From the NCBI RefSeq assembly GCF_040954835.1, contig NC_090712.1, positions 9,921,284-9,985,283 on the forward strand: a stretch of DNA of 64,000 nucleotides, in the 5' to 3' direction. A program made the translations under genes and the position numbers. The DNA comes from Lepisosteus oculatus. Its lineage: Eukaryota; Chordata; Actinopteri; Semionotiformes; Lepisosteidae. The notes beneath the pieces are model-generated. The model saw only the letters and a list, made by a program, of their open reading frames with translations. It was not told the origin of the DNA and made no database searches. Of this stretch, positions 47,050 to 59,245 are shown one piece after another (position 1 is the stretch's first letter; each line of letters begins with the position of its first letter).

Positions 47050-50000
47050 TTGTTCGAAAATAACGCTCTAGATTGAAAATTGGTCAAAGTTAGGTTGCAT
47101 TTGGGATTGTGATCGTGCCTTTGAAAACGAATTAATCTCTACAGATCAATAAATAAAAATAACGCATTGTTTGTCTGGCTATTGGAACTGAATTTACAAC
47201 AGATGAATGTATGTGTATTAACACGCAGCCTAAATATACACATCTTAGAAATAATATACCGCAATCCATGTTTTCCAAAACAAAACAGCCGAAAAAAAAA
47301 GGTGCAAAACACAGCAGCTGATGTAGGTGAAGAAAAATGAAAAAAAGTGAAGCAGAAAGAGAAAAATGACAAAGTGTTGAGCGTTGATTTATTGCATAAG
47401 CCTCTGGTCATTTCCATATATTGAAATGCGCCCAAGCGGCCAGTCAGTCAATTTTCTCTGAGCTGCTGCCCGTGGAAAGCGCGCACGTGACTCCTGCTTC
47501 ACTCACTCTTCCTCTCTGGTTTCACGCGGCGCTTTCCCTCTTAAACAGGAGTCAGTTCCAAACGGAGTTGCTAAAACCGGATTTACAGTTTTCCACATGT
47601 ATGGATGAAAGCACCGTGATGCCACGAACATGAAGGGCAAAATGTAGGCAACTATAAAGAAGAACAGAAAGGCGTATACAATGAGACAAACTTTTCTACA
47701 CCTGCAAATGAGATGCTGTTTTGAGTTAAATGTGGACTTTCCATTTTCAGTAGAAGCCTAGTCTTGGGGGGGGGGAACACTACCCAGAGCCCCACAGCCG
47801 CGTTATTTTGATTTTATTTCATGTTAACCAGCGCCAGCTTTAGTAATGATAAAACATCTTGAATGAAATGATCTTCTCTCGCTCGCCTGTCCAACACACA
47901 CACGAAAGACACTTCACAGTTGATAGATATATGTCAGGGACGTCACCGTAGATGGATACTTTAATACATTTAACTACGGCTGGTTGATTTATGATCGCGG
48001 CAGTCGCCCTGTCATTTACATATTGAAATTTTGCTGTACACAGGGGTCTGCCTTACTCCTGGAGGAGGTGAAGCGCTCGATGTGCCTTGATCAATGTTGA
48101 CTGTGAAGGAAGAAGGAGTAGGAGGGGGGGGGAGAACGGAAAAAAAACCAGGCTTCCACCAGATGGAGCGGGGTCTTGGCAAAGGTCAAGGTTAGCACAG
48201 ACTACTATTGAATCGGCTGCAGTTTCGCAGATAGAGGCACCCATCGGGGCTTCTCACAATCAAATCTAATACAAAAGCCGGTCGCAGAACGAAATCGCTT
48301 CATCTGAATGCTAAAATTGTTATTAGGGTACATTAGGAGGAAGCCACGCACGTGATTGGAAAAATCCTTGCAATTTGTGATTGAAATAGAACCTATTAGT
48401 TGTTGATTGGATAGCAACAAAGTTAAGTGCTCTTTTATGGCCCTGATTAAGAAACGGAATTTGAGCCACAGGACCGTATTATCGTTCATAATAGTTTTTT
48501 TTAATTTTTCAGCTTTAACATCATATGGTTGCCATTGGGTATTAATTCTTGTAGGCTAATCCTTCCCTTAAAGTAGACAAATTATGAGTCAATTCCAATA
48601 CCTTAAGCTCCTCTGTCGTTTAAAACGGCGTTAAAAGGTAAACGCCTTAAATTAACGATGGCACAGTGTTTTATTAATCTTAGAGAATCGTTATATGATT
48701 ATATAATAAATCAAGTAAACACAGGATTGTGTAATGCATAATGAATCAGGACAACACGTTTTTGAAACAACAAATGGATTGATTGCCTCAGGTACATTAT
48801 CGTATGTATAATATCAAACTATTACATGTAGTGTTAAAATGCATCAGGCTGGGCAAGCTGGTGTCACCTCACAGATGCAGGTAAGATTAAACAGACCACT
48901 TCAGTAAGTTGCTTGGTAGATGTCAACCTTAATTTCTTGATGCATATATATATGGAAAATAATCTAATGCTTGTTCTATTTTTACCCCTATATGTAACTC
49001 TTAGGTGTCTGTACACCTTCAATAAAAACAGTACATTGCACATAAAAACAACACACACACACAATTTACATAATCAACTTGACAGAGTCTAGTTCATTGT
49101 TTGGAGGAATGTGCAATGACACCTGAAATGCATTGATTATGTTTATTGTCAACTTCATAAATTAATACAATTCTTGATCTTTAACCATTTCCCATTTCAT
49201 TCCTTTAAAGTAGGGACACCCCTTTGAGCTTGTCAACACAAACACTTTCTGAAAGTTGCATTGTTCTTTACAAAATCAGCAATAAAGCTGTAATCTGTCG
49301 CAATATAATCTCACTGCCTATTAAAAAGCAAAAGCACCTTTTCACATCAAATCACCCGGGCAATTGTTTCCGTTTGGGAAATTACAGAACTACAGGCAAC
49401 AAATGTCTGACAATTTTATGGAAACCAGATTGACCCTTGGAGTCCCTAACTAGCAATCTGTCCAATTCCTAAATACTAGAAGTTAAAAGCGTGACAAAAA
49501 TCAAGAGTAGTCAAAAGCTTAAATTTAGAGGATGGGGGGTGGGACTCATACGGTATATGCTACTGAAGTTAAAGTGAAAAAGAAATGCCACTTTTAGAAA
49601 AATATTACCAGACTGCATCCGGGTATCTTCTTCACTGTCACAACAGACTTGTGCACAAATGTCATGACAAAACACAAAGGCAATACTTCAGTAATTGAAT
49701 CCGTGACGGGTATAAGACAAATCCTATACCAGAACAATTAATTTGTATAAATCTGAAGAGTTGTCTGGTCTCTGTGGAATATAACTCAGTTGTCATTTCA
49801 GACTGTTTTGCAGTTAAGAACCCCAAAAAAACCCATTAGGTGTTCAAAGAGCTTAAAGAGAATATATCTGGTGTTTGCATGGCATTTAGCTTTTCTGTAA
49901 CCTCTAGATGAAAGTTGTTTCACGAAGAAAGGCACTGCATTTTAAATTAAATTATGTTACTAAACACCCCATCAAATCCAGTTTGTCTATATGAAATACC

Positions 50001-51395
50001 TAACATGAAATGTATGTGGGCCCTCTTTTTATGAACACAAAGGGTTAAAGGGAGATGCATTACCAGCATACCAAACGTTTACGTACAATTTTATTTAAGG
50101 ACTCTATGAGAGATAAGTTTATTAGATATTCATTATTCATACCAGTAATGCCCTTTAAGTGTTGCAGCATATATTTTACTCAATATTCATCACACACTCA
50201 CATAAAGAATACATAAAATCAGAAATATATCGATTAGCTATAGACTTTTACTGAGATGTATTATATATTAGAAAGACGTTGCACTCTCGTTAACATTGCG
50301 CCCATGCAATAAATCAACATAACACGACCGTTTTCTGCAAAAAATGATCAACACCCACTTTAAATTGCTACTAAGTTTCTTAAGTGTTTCTTATATAAAG
50401 TATGACTAAACGCAAGAGCTGTGTGGTCAAGTATGTCATATCTACTTATATATTATAATAAAGGATTATTATTAATTATGCTTCAGCCCATGTTTAACGC
50501 ACATTACCAAGTTAAACGTTAAATACACTAAAACATTGAATCACATTTAATTAACAAATAGTGGGTATATACTGTATATATAAAACAGGTTAGTATAAGC
50601 ACGATCGTTTGGTCAGATAGAACTGCCTTACAAACCCTCTGCAACATTTCAAAGAAAGAATATTGCATTTTTGCAGAAAAGTAACCTTAACTCAAGTGTA
50701 CGTATTAAATTAAGTTAAGCACTCATATTTACAGTATGTTTAGGGACCTCCGATAAGCGTAAGATATTAACACTTTAGCCTAGACAGCAGGACTCAACTA
50801 GCATATACTGTTTATACATAAAAACTAGTCAGTGTCCCATTTACTTTAATTTAAAAATAAAGAATAATTTCATACCACATCGAAATGAGTTCTTGGCAGC
50901 TGCAAGACATTACATGCTTGATTTAAGGGGACACAGAACCCCTTTTAGAAAGAATAGCCTGCACCGATATTTAAGTAGGTCGTTTTCTCTGAAACTGTTC
51001 TAAAAGCTGTTCTTAAAACCCTCTAGATTAGGCTTTCTCATTTCTGAGATTTCGTATCGTATGTTTCGTACATGTTTATTAATATCAGCCTGCTTTGTAG
51101 CCCGTATTTTGCAAGAAGGCTCATATTCAGGTAGCTTTTCCTGACACCGAGACGTTAATACTCCCTTTGAAACCGCCAGTACGAACCAGGTCTACGCGCA
51201 ATCTTACTCTTTACTCAGTAGACTACGTTCTCATTTTTAATATTCGTAGACGGCATTTACAACTTTCCCCGTCGTATCCCCATAACACATATTTATATAC
51301 TCTCCTATCTTCATAATCTCCAAACTTTAGCTTTCCATATTCATAAATCTTCAAAAAGAAACCCAGGACTTGTTTGACAAATACCGGTAAATAAA
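47050..51395. other. intergenic DNA upstream of BCL11A
   Basis: Mixed composition. A higher-GC patch at about 47420-47560 and G-runs near 47766 and 48123 stand out. No exon is supported. Confidence 0.4.
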
Positions 51396-51399
51396 CTAA

Positions 51400-52672
51400 C
51401 CTTGACCGGCAAATATTTTCCCCCACTGCTGAGATTTTTCTCCGATGCTCAACTTCCTCTCCGATCCTTTCTTTCTCTATTTTCCCATTCATTTTTACCC
51501 CATCCCCTTTGTATCCTGTCTCAGAATCCGCGTCTAGCTCACGTTTTCATTCCACTTCGCTCTTGTGATTCACTTGTGCAGCCGCTAGTCTTAGTACTTT
51601 TTATTAGTTTGCATGGCTATTTCTCCTACCCACTTCATACACAGTTCATGTCATCGCTTTTGTTTTCTGCCTGGTGTCTCTTCTAGTATAAGCTGTCATT
51701 ATTTAGTCTCCGCTCTTTGGGAGGCGTTTTGTTCTTTTCCTAAATCGATTTCCGCGAGTGTCTGTGTTTTTCTCTCCCCCTTTTCGTCTCCCAGCCCTTT
51801 GTTGGAACATACTCATCGACCCACCGCAGATCTTTTTGGACATTTGCATCCTCTCCCAATTTTCGTTCACAGCCCACCTTTACCTGCTTTAACCCCTATT
51901 GCATCACATGTTTATTTCAAACTTAGTTCGTTCACTCCCCCACCGTCGCCGTGTGTCAGACTTTACACTTCGGTTTAAAAAAAAAAAAGAAGCCGCTTAA
52001 TTTCTTAACCCTCTTTTGATCTTTGCTGTTTTTTTTTCTACTCCTAGTCCTCCTTTACTTTTACCCTGCTGCGAAACCTGTCTGTCCCATACAGACAACC
52101 TGCTAATAATATCTTAAGTTCTGTTTCGTTTCTTAGCTCAGTGGTCGCTGTGCTCCTTGGCTACTGACACACACGAGGTGGTCTAGCTGTGTGACCACGA
52201 ACTTATTTTTCACTGTGTTTCCGTGCCCAGATCCCTGATCAATGTCCACTGCGACAGCTTACATTAGACGGGGTTTTTTTTTTCCCTTCACTGCCATATG
52301 TCCAGCCCCCTGATCCCTTGTCCATTGGCTTTTCTTGGTCTATTTTTTTCACGTCCAGCCCCCTGATCAATGCCCACTGCTTTCACTAGACAGCTTTTTT
52401 TTTCCCTCTTGTGCCTCTTGTCCGGCCCCCTTGATCTCTCTGTCCATTGGCTTCTCCGGGTCTATTTTTCATGTCCAGCCCCTAATGAGTGTCCATTGGT
52501 TTTGTTATTTCCATTCCCTCCTCCTACTCTCTGTCTTTGCCCTGCCCATGTTTTGTATGTCTGTGTCCATCCATCTCCTGACGTTCAAGTTCGCAGGGAC
52601 GTCACGTCCGCACTTGAACTTGCAGCTCAGGGGGGCTTTTGCCATTTTTTTTCATCTCTCTCTCTCTTTTCA
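51400..52672 (+). promoter_or_regulatory. pyrimidine-rich BCL11A promoter region
   Basis: About 1.2 kb strongly biased to C and T on the plus strand, directly upstream of the conserved BCL11A leader. The open frames through it are products of the biased composition. It contains the CCAAT-bearing tandem repeat. Confidence 0.5.
52224..52505 (+). repeat. degenerate 120-130 bp tandem repeat with inverted CCAAT boxes
   Basis: GTCCAGCCCCCTGATC-type words recur at 52300, 52353, 52421 (GTCCGGCCCCC) and 52473, and in altered form at 52224. The larger unit restarts at 52224, 52353 and 52473. GTCCATTGG, an inverted CCAAT box, is at 52322-52328, 52442-52450 and 52491-52499. Each long unit also has a run of T before CCC. 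Confidence 0.65.
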
Positions 52673-52680
52673 AAAAAGCC

Positions 52681-52734
52681 ATGACGGCTATCCCACAATC
52701 CATCTTCCCTGCGCCATCTTTGTATTATTTCTAA
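52681..52734 (+). CDS. upstream ORF 1 in the BCL11A leader
   Basis: Seventeen codons, MTAIPQSIFPAPSLYYF, with G at -3. My recollection of the human leader gives the same frame and length with few substitutions. Likely role: reducing or gating translation of the main ORF. Expression of the peptide is unproven. Confidence 0.5.
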   Translation: MTAIPQSIFPAPSLYYF

Positions 52735-52744
52735 TTTATTTTGG

Positions 52745-52792
52745 ATGTCAAAGGCATTGATGAAGATATTTTCTCTGGAGTCTCCTTTCTAA
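52745..52792 (+). CDS. upstream ORF 2 in the BCL11A leader
   Basis: Fifteen codons from ATGTCAAAGG to TAA. The human leader seems to have an extra base here that changes the frame, so the peptide itself is probably not conserved. Confidence 0.25.
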   Translation: MSKALMKIFSLESPF

Positions 52793-52805
52793 CCCGGCTC
52801 TCCCG

Positions 52806-52811
52806 ATGTGA
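52806..52811 (+). promoter_or_regulatory. start-stop element in the BCL11A leader
   Basis: ATGTGA, a start codon immediately followed by a stop, 29 bases before the main ATG. Such minimal uORFs can stall ribosomes. The same hexamer is in the human leader as I recall it. Confidence 0.4.
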
Positions 52812-52839
52812 ACCGAGCTCAAAGCCACCACCAAGCACC

Positions 52840-52894
52840 ATGTCTCGCCGTAAGCAAGGCAAACCCCAGCACTTAAGCAAACGGGAATTTTCGC
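52840..52894 (+). CDS. BCL11A: BCL11A exon 1
   Basis: ATG in caccATGT, a fair start context. It encodes [18 protein letters not shown] and one base of Pro19, with donor TCGC/gtaagt. The length and junction are those of the human exon. Confidence 0.96.
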
Positions 52895-55800
52895 GTAAGT
52901 AGAACAAAATTGTAATTTACACCCTTTTCTTCACTTTTTCCAGCAACAGTCTTTAATTTCCTGCAGTAAAGAAGAGAAACAGTGACCAGGAGCAAAAATC
53001 TTGGTGAAGGTGGTGCTGGACATTGGACACCGAAGATCGCGGTCAAGTGGACTTCACAAAAAAAAGCGTGGCGAGATTTCTTTTGCACCCAGAAATGCCA
53101 ATACGAAATGCGGTTTTCTTAAAACTTAAGCAGAAAAAAAGTTTTTATTTTTTTGCATTCAGCTTTTTGAATCCGGAGCACTTTTACAATAAGATTTTCT
53201 AGCGTGCTTAAGATATGCCTTTCGTACCCCTTGTGCTTAAGCCGCTAAAGGGCATAGGGTAGGAAGGCGATTGTAATAGGTATGCATGCTTTATCATATT
53301 TATTATTTCTAGTGGAAGCCCCTGTAACACTGTCTGTTTACTGCCTGGAGAGGATTTCCCTCCTCTCGTACTATTTTTTGGAAGATTTTCAAAAAAGTGG
53401 AAGTGGATTTTGATTGGGAAAAATCTCGTGTCTGACTGTTTACAAGCACCGCGTGTGCGGAACCTCCTGCCAACAACATCGAAAGGGGAAAAAAAAAGAG
53501 TAATATTCGCTTAATTTTCTTTCGAAAGCTGCGTAGACCGCTGTCAAACGGATGGATTTGTAATCTAAAAGCTTTATGTGCACTACTTGAGAAAGATTGC
53601 TCTTAGATTCGACTCTAGTTGTTTTAGGGGACGGCTTTATAAAGAGGAACAGGAACCCCGGCTTACTCTTCTTTTCGATTAAATATTTTCCCCCTTTTTA
53701 CACATAGATTTTTGGATCGACTGTTATGTTTATTTTACTTTAACGTAAAAGGGAAACTCGCAAGGTAAGGTAAAATAAAATGTATGCATGCGAGTCAGAA
53801 CAGTTGAGTTGCCTCTTTCTGTTTTCGTTTCTGCTTTTCATAGATGCAAAAAGTAATCATTTTGCAGACTTGCGCGGCGTATATAGCACATTATCGTCTG
53901 GGCTCTGCATGTGTTCAGGGATATTTAAGTTCGCCACGTTTGTTTTTGCGTGTGGATACGTTTTTTAAAGCTTTATTGGAAACGAAGGCGACACACTGTT
54001 TAAAACCGTCCAACATTTGGCAAACGCAGTAAGCAAGCGTATTTGGGACCCCGAGAGATCGGAATTCGCGATTGAATGAATGAAATGTTATGTTTTACAT
54101 CTTTATTCACAAAGATCTGTAAACCTTGCGTTTTAACGACTCGAATCTTGCGAGAACGATTCCGTAATGTTCCTTGTTCAAGACACATTAGTGTTAAAGC
54201 GAGCCGTTTGTCTAAGTTGCATTGAAGTATTGCTTTGTGTGACGGTTCTGTCGCTAGGAGGCAGAAGATGATCATAAACTGGAAATGAACTTGAACCTGA
54301 TCAATTTCACCGCCACCTCAATCTACATATCCTGACGATATGTTTGGAATAAAAAGGAAATACATAATACGCAGGTTATAGCTTCTTTTTTCCCACCCAC
54401 TTTATATCTTATTTTAAGTAAATTAAACTCGTATAAATGACGAGACACCGTCGATCATTCAAATGATTTCTAATTTACTGGATATCTTTTTTTTTTTTAC
54501 TTTTGGTACCCTTTCACAATCATGAAAATGAAAAGGAGCTTTAATTTAGTAATTGAAAGCCACGCGTATTTTCAACATTTTCTGTAACGCATCAACTTAT
54601 AAATAATAAGCTTTAGTATGCACAGAGGTTTCAGGCATTAAGACTCTCCATTTAAGGTTAGTATTTTATGATTTATTATTGTTGTCCACCTCGTTCATTA
54701 CATACCTTAGCTCGTAAGCATTTTTCTGTACTTTGAGTTTAATACGTGTATGAAACTTACGTATTTTTTACACTTATTATATAGAATAATATACTATTAT
54801 ATTGAGAGTATTCTAATTTTCGTTTGAAGACAGGAAATCAAAATGGAAAAACTATAAAATGTCCTTGTGTGGCGTGTTTCCTTTAGATCCACGTGTTTCA
54901 GTATTAAATCATCAGGAAAGTCGTATTACCTCCTCTCTTAAGATATTCAGGGGAGCTAAGGCTAAGAAATTTATGTGGAATTTAGGTGGAATTTATTATA
55001 CAGTTGTATAGTTTTTAATTAAAAAAAATTTCAGGCATGCAAACTAACAATGAAATGTTCAAAAGGTAATTTTAAATGAAGCCCTTTTAATTGTGTGCAG
55101 GTTTTGTGTCTTTCCTATATTTCTAGCAACGAAGATCCAGTTCCTCACAGCAAGCTACTTTGTTGAAAGTATTCTGAATCAAAGCAACATTTTCGCTTGT
55201 TACGTTAGAAGTAATCGCAAGACGTTTTCAAAAACACGTGAAATCAGTGAACTGTAAAAATGTATGCTCAATATTAGTAAAATATGGAGCAAAAACACAA
55301 TGTTGCTATCCAGTTTTCCTGGATTTCATTATTTCTGCCACTTTTAATAAATATTTTAAGTATACATTAAATTGTTTGACAAAGGCTACTGAGTGTATTC
55401 TTGGAGACAGTTGTTTTTAAAAGAAAATACAATGATAAAACAGTTTTGTCCTGTTAGAGAGATTGTTTTTATATACATGGTGGGCAGGCAAAAAACTTTC
55501 AAAAAATGTTTCCCCCGAGTAATGTAAACATAAGAAAGTGGCAGAATTTTTCAGAGTAGCTGTATTTGAGGGCGGTGGCAATGAGCGTGTTGTTATTCCT
55601 CGCTCATTATTTATTTCCCGATTATTATGTTCTTGGAAACGGCTTTATTCCGTGAAAGTCTATTGTACAGTAAGCGTGCTATAAATTCACACCGAAAACA
55701 AATGTATTTGGAAACAAAAGCATTTGGGCTTCCGAGTGGTCAGTCGGGTGTATAATTGAGGGTCAGCAGCGATACCTGTGTTAAACAAAACAAGACATAA

Positions 55801-57635
55801 TCTTTGCGATTGTTGTTTTATGTAAATGCATTGGAGTCTTGTATAACCCTTATATTCCAGTCGCTGACCTGACATAAAATTAAGGGTAGTACCAGAGGCA
55901 AGAAATTATCACATGTTATCTCAATGTCCTAGTTGGAGCGCTGATGTAGTATGGTATTGCTCTTTCAAATGATATTTCTCACAGCACATCTGGGAGCTAC
56001 TCCAGATATGCCCCTCAATATCTGGTCTAGGTTGGGCTGAAATAAATTTAACCTGAGTTCACAAGATCCCAGCACTTTATCAAAATCTGTTCCAATCTTC
56101 CGAACTCAAATTAAAATCTATTTTTTGATTCTCAGTGGTTTTAGGTTCATTAAAATGTGAAATTGGCAGCTTAGTAAAGAAGGTCAAGCTACTTAACCAT
56201 TTGGAAGCTCAAGTAATATTTTCACCCCTGCTCAAATATTTCGGATATAATGGGCACTGTACAGTAAACCACTGTTGAGAAAAAAAATAGCTTTGATCTT
56301 TTTTGCATCTAGTTCAGCCATGCTGCTAAAATGACCAAGTATTTTTTTAACTATGTATTTTCATATGAGGAGTTAAAGACCAAATCCTTTAGTCTCTTAG
56401 TACATTCAGATTAGTCAGTATATGTGGTTATCAAGGAAATAAAAGTCATGCATATGAAAGGGCTCTATGGTAGTTTTGTCTCAAAATACATTGGGTCCCC
56501 AGCTCAGACATGTGTTGGGCACATTTGAAATTGTTTCCTCTTTAAGATCACAAAGGGCAGTCAAATAGGAGGGGGTTTTTAAAAGGAGGGGGTTCAAAGC
56601 ATTTTTTAAATGCATAATTAATGTATATATTTTCATTCCTTATTTTTATAATTTTTTTGTTTGGCTACAATTTCTATGTGTTTTACAGTGCTCGTCTTCC
56701 TGTTATTTGTAAAATAAGGTATTTTAGTGCTAGCAGTATTGGGGTAAAAGTTCACTTTTCTTCCGCTTTATAAATTATATATCGAACCGCATTCTGTATT
56801 TGAATCAAGTCTATGTAAAATGCATGCTGCCTGCTGAGGCAGAACAGAGCAAGCTTATTATACATGCATTAAATAATACTAACATCTATTATTACAGCAA
56901 TCTGCAGAGTACAACAGTACTTTAAGCTTTTGATGAACCTTTAGACCATATGTGTTTTCTATATATATTTCAAAATTGCATCCGAGCTCCTCCGTCAGAA
57001 TAAATAAGTTATTCCTAGGTTCCATGTCCACTTTACTTTGAAGGACCTTTGTTGTGCAAACTCTTTTGTGCAGGAAGCTAAAACATTTAATGGGCTTTAG
57101 GCTGTGCATTTGGTCCTCTGTAAAAGAAATGAACTAGCGGGTTCTCTTAAAAAGCTGCCGTGACCACTGTTAATTTACATGCCACCATATGTTTGAAAGT
57201 AAAACAAATCATGTGATTTTGGAAACTCTTGGCACTCGTCACTGGATTGTTAGAGAGGCTCTAATATTCCCCTTTTTCTGTTTTTTTTTTCCCTCCTGCT
57301 TGTAGCCGAACCCCTGGAAGCCATTCTTACAGATGAGGAGCAGGAACACAGAGCTTTGGGAGCTCCAGAAGGGGACCATGACCTCCTTACTTGTGGCCAG
57401 TGTCAGATGAACTTCCCTTTGGGGGATATCCTTATTTTTATTGAGCACAAAAGGAAGCAGTGCAATGGCAGCCTCTGCATGGACAAAGCTGTGGATAAGC
57501 CTCCCTCTCCCTCACAAAGTGAGCTGAAAAGACCATCGAATCCTGTAGAGGTTGGCATCCAGGTCACGCCAGAGGATGATGATTGTTTGTCAACATCCTC
57601 CCGAGGAATTTGCCCAAAACAGGAAAACCTAACAG
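52840..57635 (+). CDS. BCL11A: BCL11A zinc-finger repressor, exons 1-2 (gene continues beyond window)
   Basis: BCL11A is a nuclear C2H2 repressor needed for lymphoid and neural development, and it silences fetal globin in mammals. Exon 1 (52840-52894) and exon 2 (57306-57635) join to 128 codons plus one base. The N-terminal [12 protein letters not shown] is the motif that recruits NuRD through RBBP4/7; it is shared with FOG and SALL proteins. Residues 48-71, CGQC...H...C, form the C2HC finger used for self-association, with C48, C51, H66 and C71. [19 protein letters not shown] follows, as in human. The remaining exons, with the main DNA-binding fingers, are beyond 64000. The paralogue BCL11B shares the N-terminus, but the LTDEE...[11 protein letters not shown] spacing and the PAPOLG neighbour favour BCL11A. 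Confidence 0.95.
52895..57305 (+). other. BCL11A intron 1
   Basis: 4.4 kb. The first 900 bases keep a CpG-containing promoter-like character. A stretch at 55480-55670 (GTAATGTAAACATAAG, GAGGGCGGTGGCAATGAGCG, ATTATTTATTTCCCG) looks like a non-coding element. No alternative exon is supported. Confidence 0.4.
57306..57635 (+). CDS. BCL11A: BCL11A exon 2, C2HC finger
   Basis: 330 nt after a strong polypyrimidine tract and tgtag. Residues 19-128, with [20 protein letters not shown] then [12 protein letters not shown]. The donor ACAG/gtaaaa runs directly into a long A tract. Confidence 0.96.
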
Positions 57636-58199
57636 GTAAAAAAAAAAAAAAAAAAACACACGACAGGGGGGACCTGCACATACAAACAGGAGCACACGCA
57701 CACTTGAACGCACAATGCACAAGACACGTCATCAGTGCATGAGCTGTGTGTATTTTGTTTGTGTCTCTGAAGTCTGAGAGGGCTGGAGGGTACCTGCTGC
57801 AGAAAGTGTTACAGATCCCTGCCTATTTAAATCGGAGAGAGCCAGATTATTACTAAATAATTTTTGTGTGGCGCAGAGAAACTCGAGCGCTTGTGAGTGA
57901 CGGTTCTAAGATTATTTCTGCTGTTTGGTTCTGGATGCAAAAGGAGAAAGGTCCATTAACAGGAATGGCTGTTTGTAACACTTTGCCAATGGAATACCCC
58001 TGCTCTGTTGTGTTCATTAGACTTTAAATTTACTTTGATTTTTGCGTGTCATTATTTTCCCCCTCGTTTGTTGCATGCTCTTTGTTTTTTTGCTTTTCTG
58101 GCTTGAGTTGTGGCTGTTTTTTTCGAAGAACAAAAACCTCTTAATTTTGGTTGCATTGAAACAGTTAATTGTGCTGCAGTTTGCCAGGGATCTATACTG

Positions 58200-58480
58200 T
58201 CTGACAGTGTTTTCACTGTAATTAAACGCAGCCCAATGGCAAAGTGACATCGGTGACCTTGACTTTAAGTTGCCATTTGCAACTGCCCAGACCAGAGTAG
58301 AAAGGGCAGTTGCTGAAGTGCACAGCCATCCTTATCCAAAAAGTTTAAGGCCATGTCGGAAATTTCAAAAGGTTGGTGTGACAGGAAAGGCCATTCTCTT
58401 GAGCCATCCTCCACAGCGAAATGATAAATGCCTTTCTGTGCTACTCGGACTCTCTGATGTGGTTTTGACAGATGTATCTT
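58200..58480. promoter_or_regulatory. candidate intronic enhancer in BCL11A
   Basis: Contains TGTAATTAAACGCAGCCCAATGG and TGACCTTGA (58254-58262), a nuclear-receptor half-site of the ERR/NR5A type. The surrounding sequence is non-repetitive and GC-balanced. Confidence 0.3.
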
Positions 58481-59049
58481 GATTTCTTTGTGGTTTACAC
58501 AACCACATCTTATCCCTATAAATGTCCACCACAGATTTTCACTTTCATATAAAATAAAAGCGCATTCAGTTATTTTTGGTGTCAGCACAAAGTTATTTAT
58601 TTAAAGAATCTTATGAAACACGTTATTTTTATTTTTTTTGGCCTTCTTTAATTAGGAAGAAATCACAGCTGAAAAAAAAACCTGTTTGTTGGGTCCTGGA
58701 TTATCTTGGAGGAAAAAAAATCCCAACGCAAAATAAAATAAAAACAAAAAATGGTTTTTCTTATCATTGTGTCTGGTAATCTATAAGATTAAGATTATTT
58801 TACATACATTATTTTTTCATTGCTATTTCATTTTTTTAAAGAGGCTACATTTTATGTTTAGTATGGATTCAGTTTATAGGTGCAGTGTAGTCCGCTTAAA
58901 TATTTATTTAAAATTTACTGTTCAATTGCCATCAAAGAAAGCCTTTTTAACAGTTTTTTCTTTCTTTAGAAACGGCAATTCTGTAGTCAATACCAGGTGA
59001 AAGATTGCCTTTCCCGTTTGTATAGTTTTACATACCAATACATTTTAGT

Positions 59050-59245
59050 TTTTTCTCCTTCAATTTAATGAAAATTCCTGACTGCTAGGATCACCCTGGA
59101 TTCAGGAGAGTGTCTTATTCTGCAGCTACAGCATGTAACAATTATGTACAATTTCCCCATAACCAGTTCCAGCAGATTAGTGCATTCAATTAAAACAAAA
59201 CGCTCGTCACCTAATGGCTTGTTTTGATTCATTTAGTTTCAGCTT
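59050..59245. promoter_or_regulatory. candidate intronic enhancer in BCL11A
   Basis: Includes AACAATTATGTACAATTTCC, TGCATTCAATTAAAAC and CACCTAATGGC. Dense homeodomain and Sox-like words in an otherwise plain intron. Confidence 0.25.

Larger units (their letters stand above)
52673..52839 (+). other. BCL11A: BCL11A 5' untranslated leader
   Basis: The stretch from AAAAAGCCATGACGGC through GTATTATTTCTAATTTATTT and TCTCTGGAGTCTCCTT to CCCGATGTGAACCGAGC resembles the human BCL11A leader as I remember it. It lacks the GC-rich insertion that precedes the human start codon. Such conservation of a leader suggests translational or transcriptional control. Confidence 0.75.

Noticed and set aside
51402..52760. 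Overlapping open frames upstream of BCL11A
   Set aside because: They follow from C/T-rich composition, overlap in different frames and run through the tandem repeat and the conserved leader.
57403..57732. 109-codon minus-strand open frame
   Set aside because: Antisense shadow of BCL11A exon 2.
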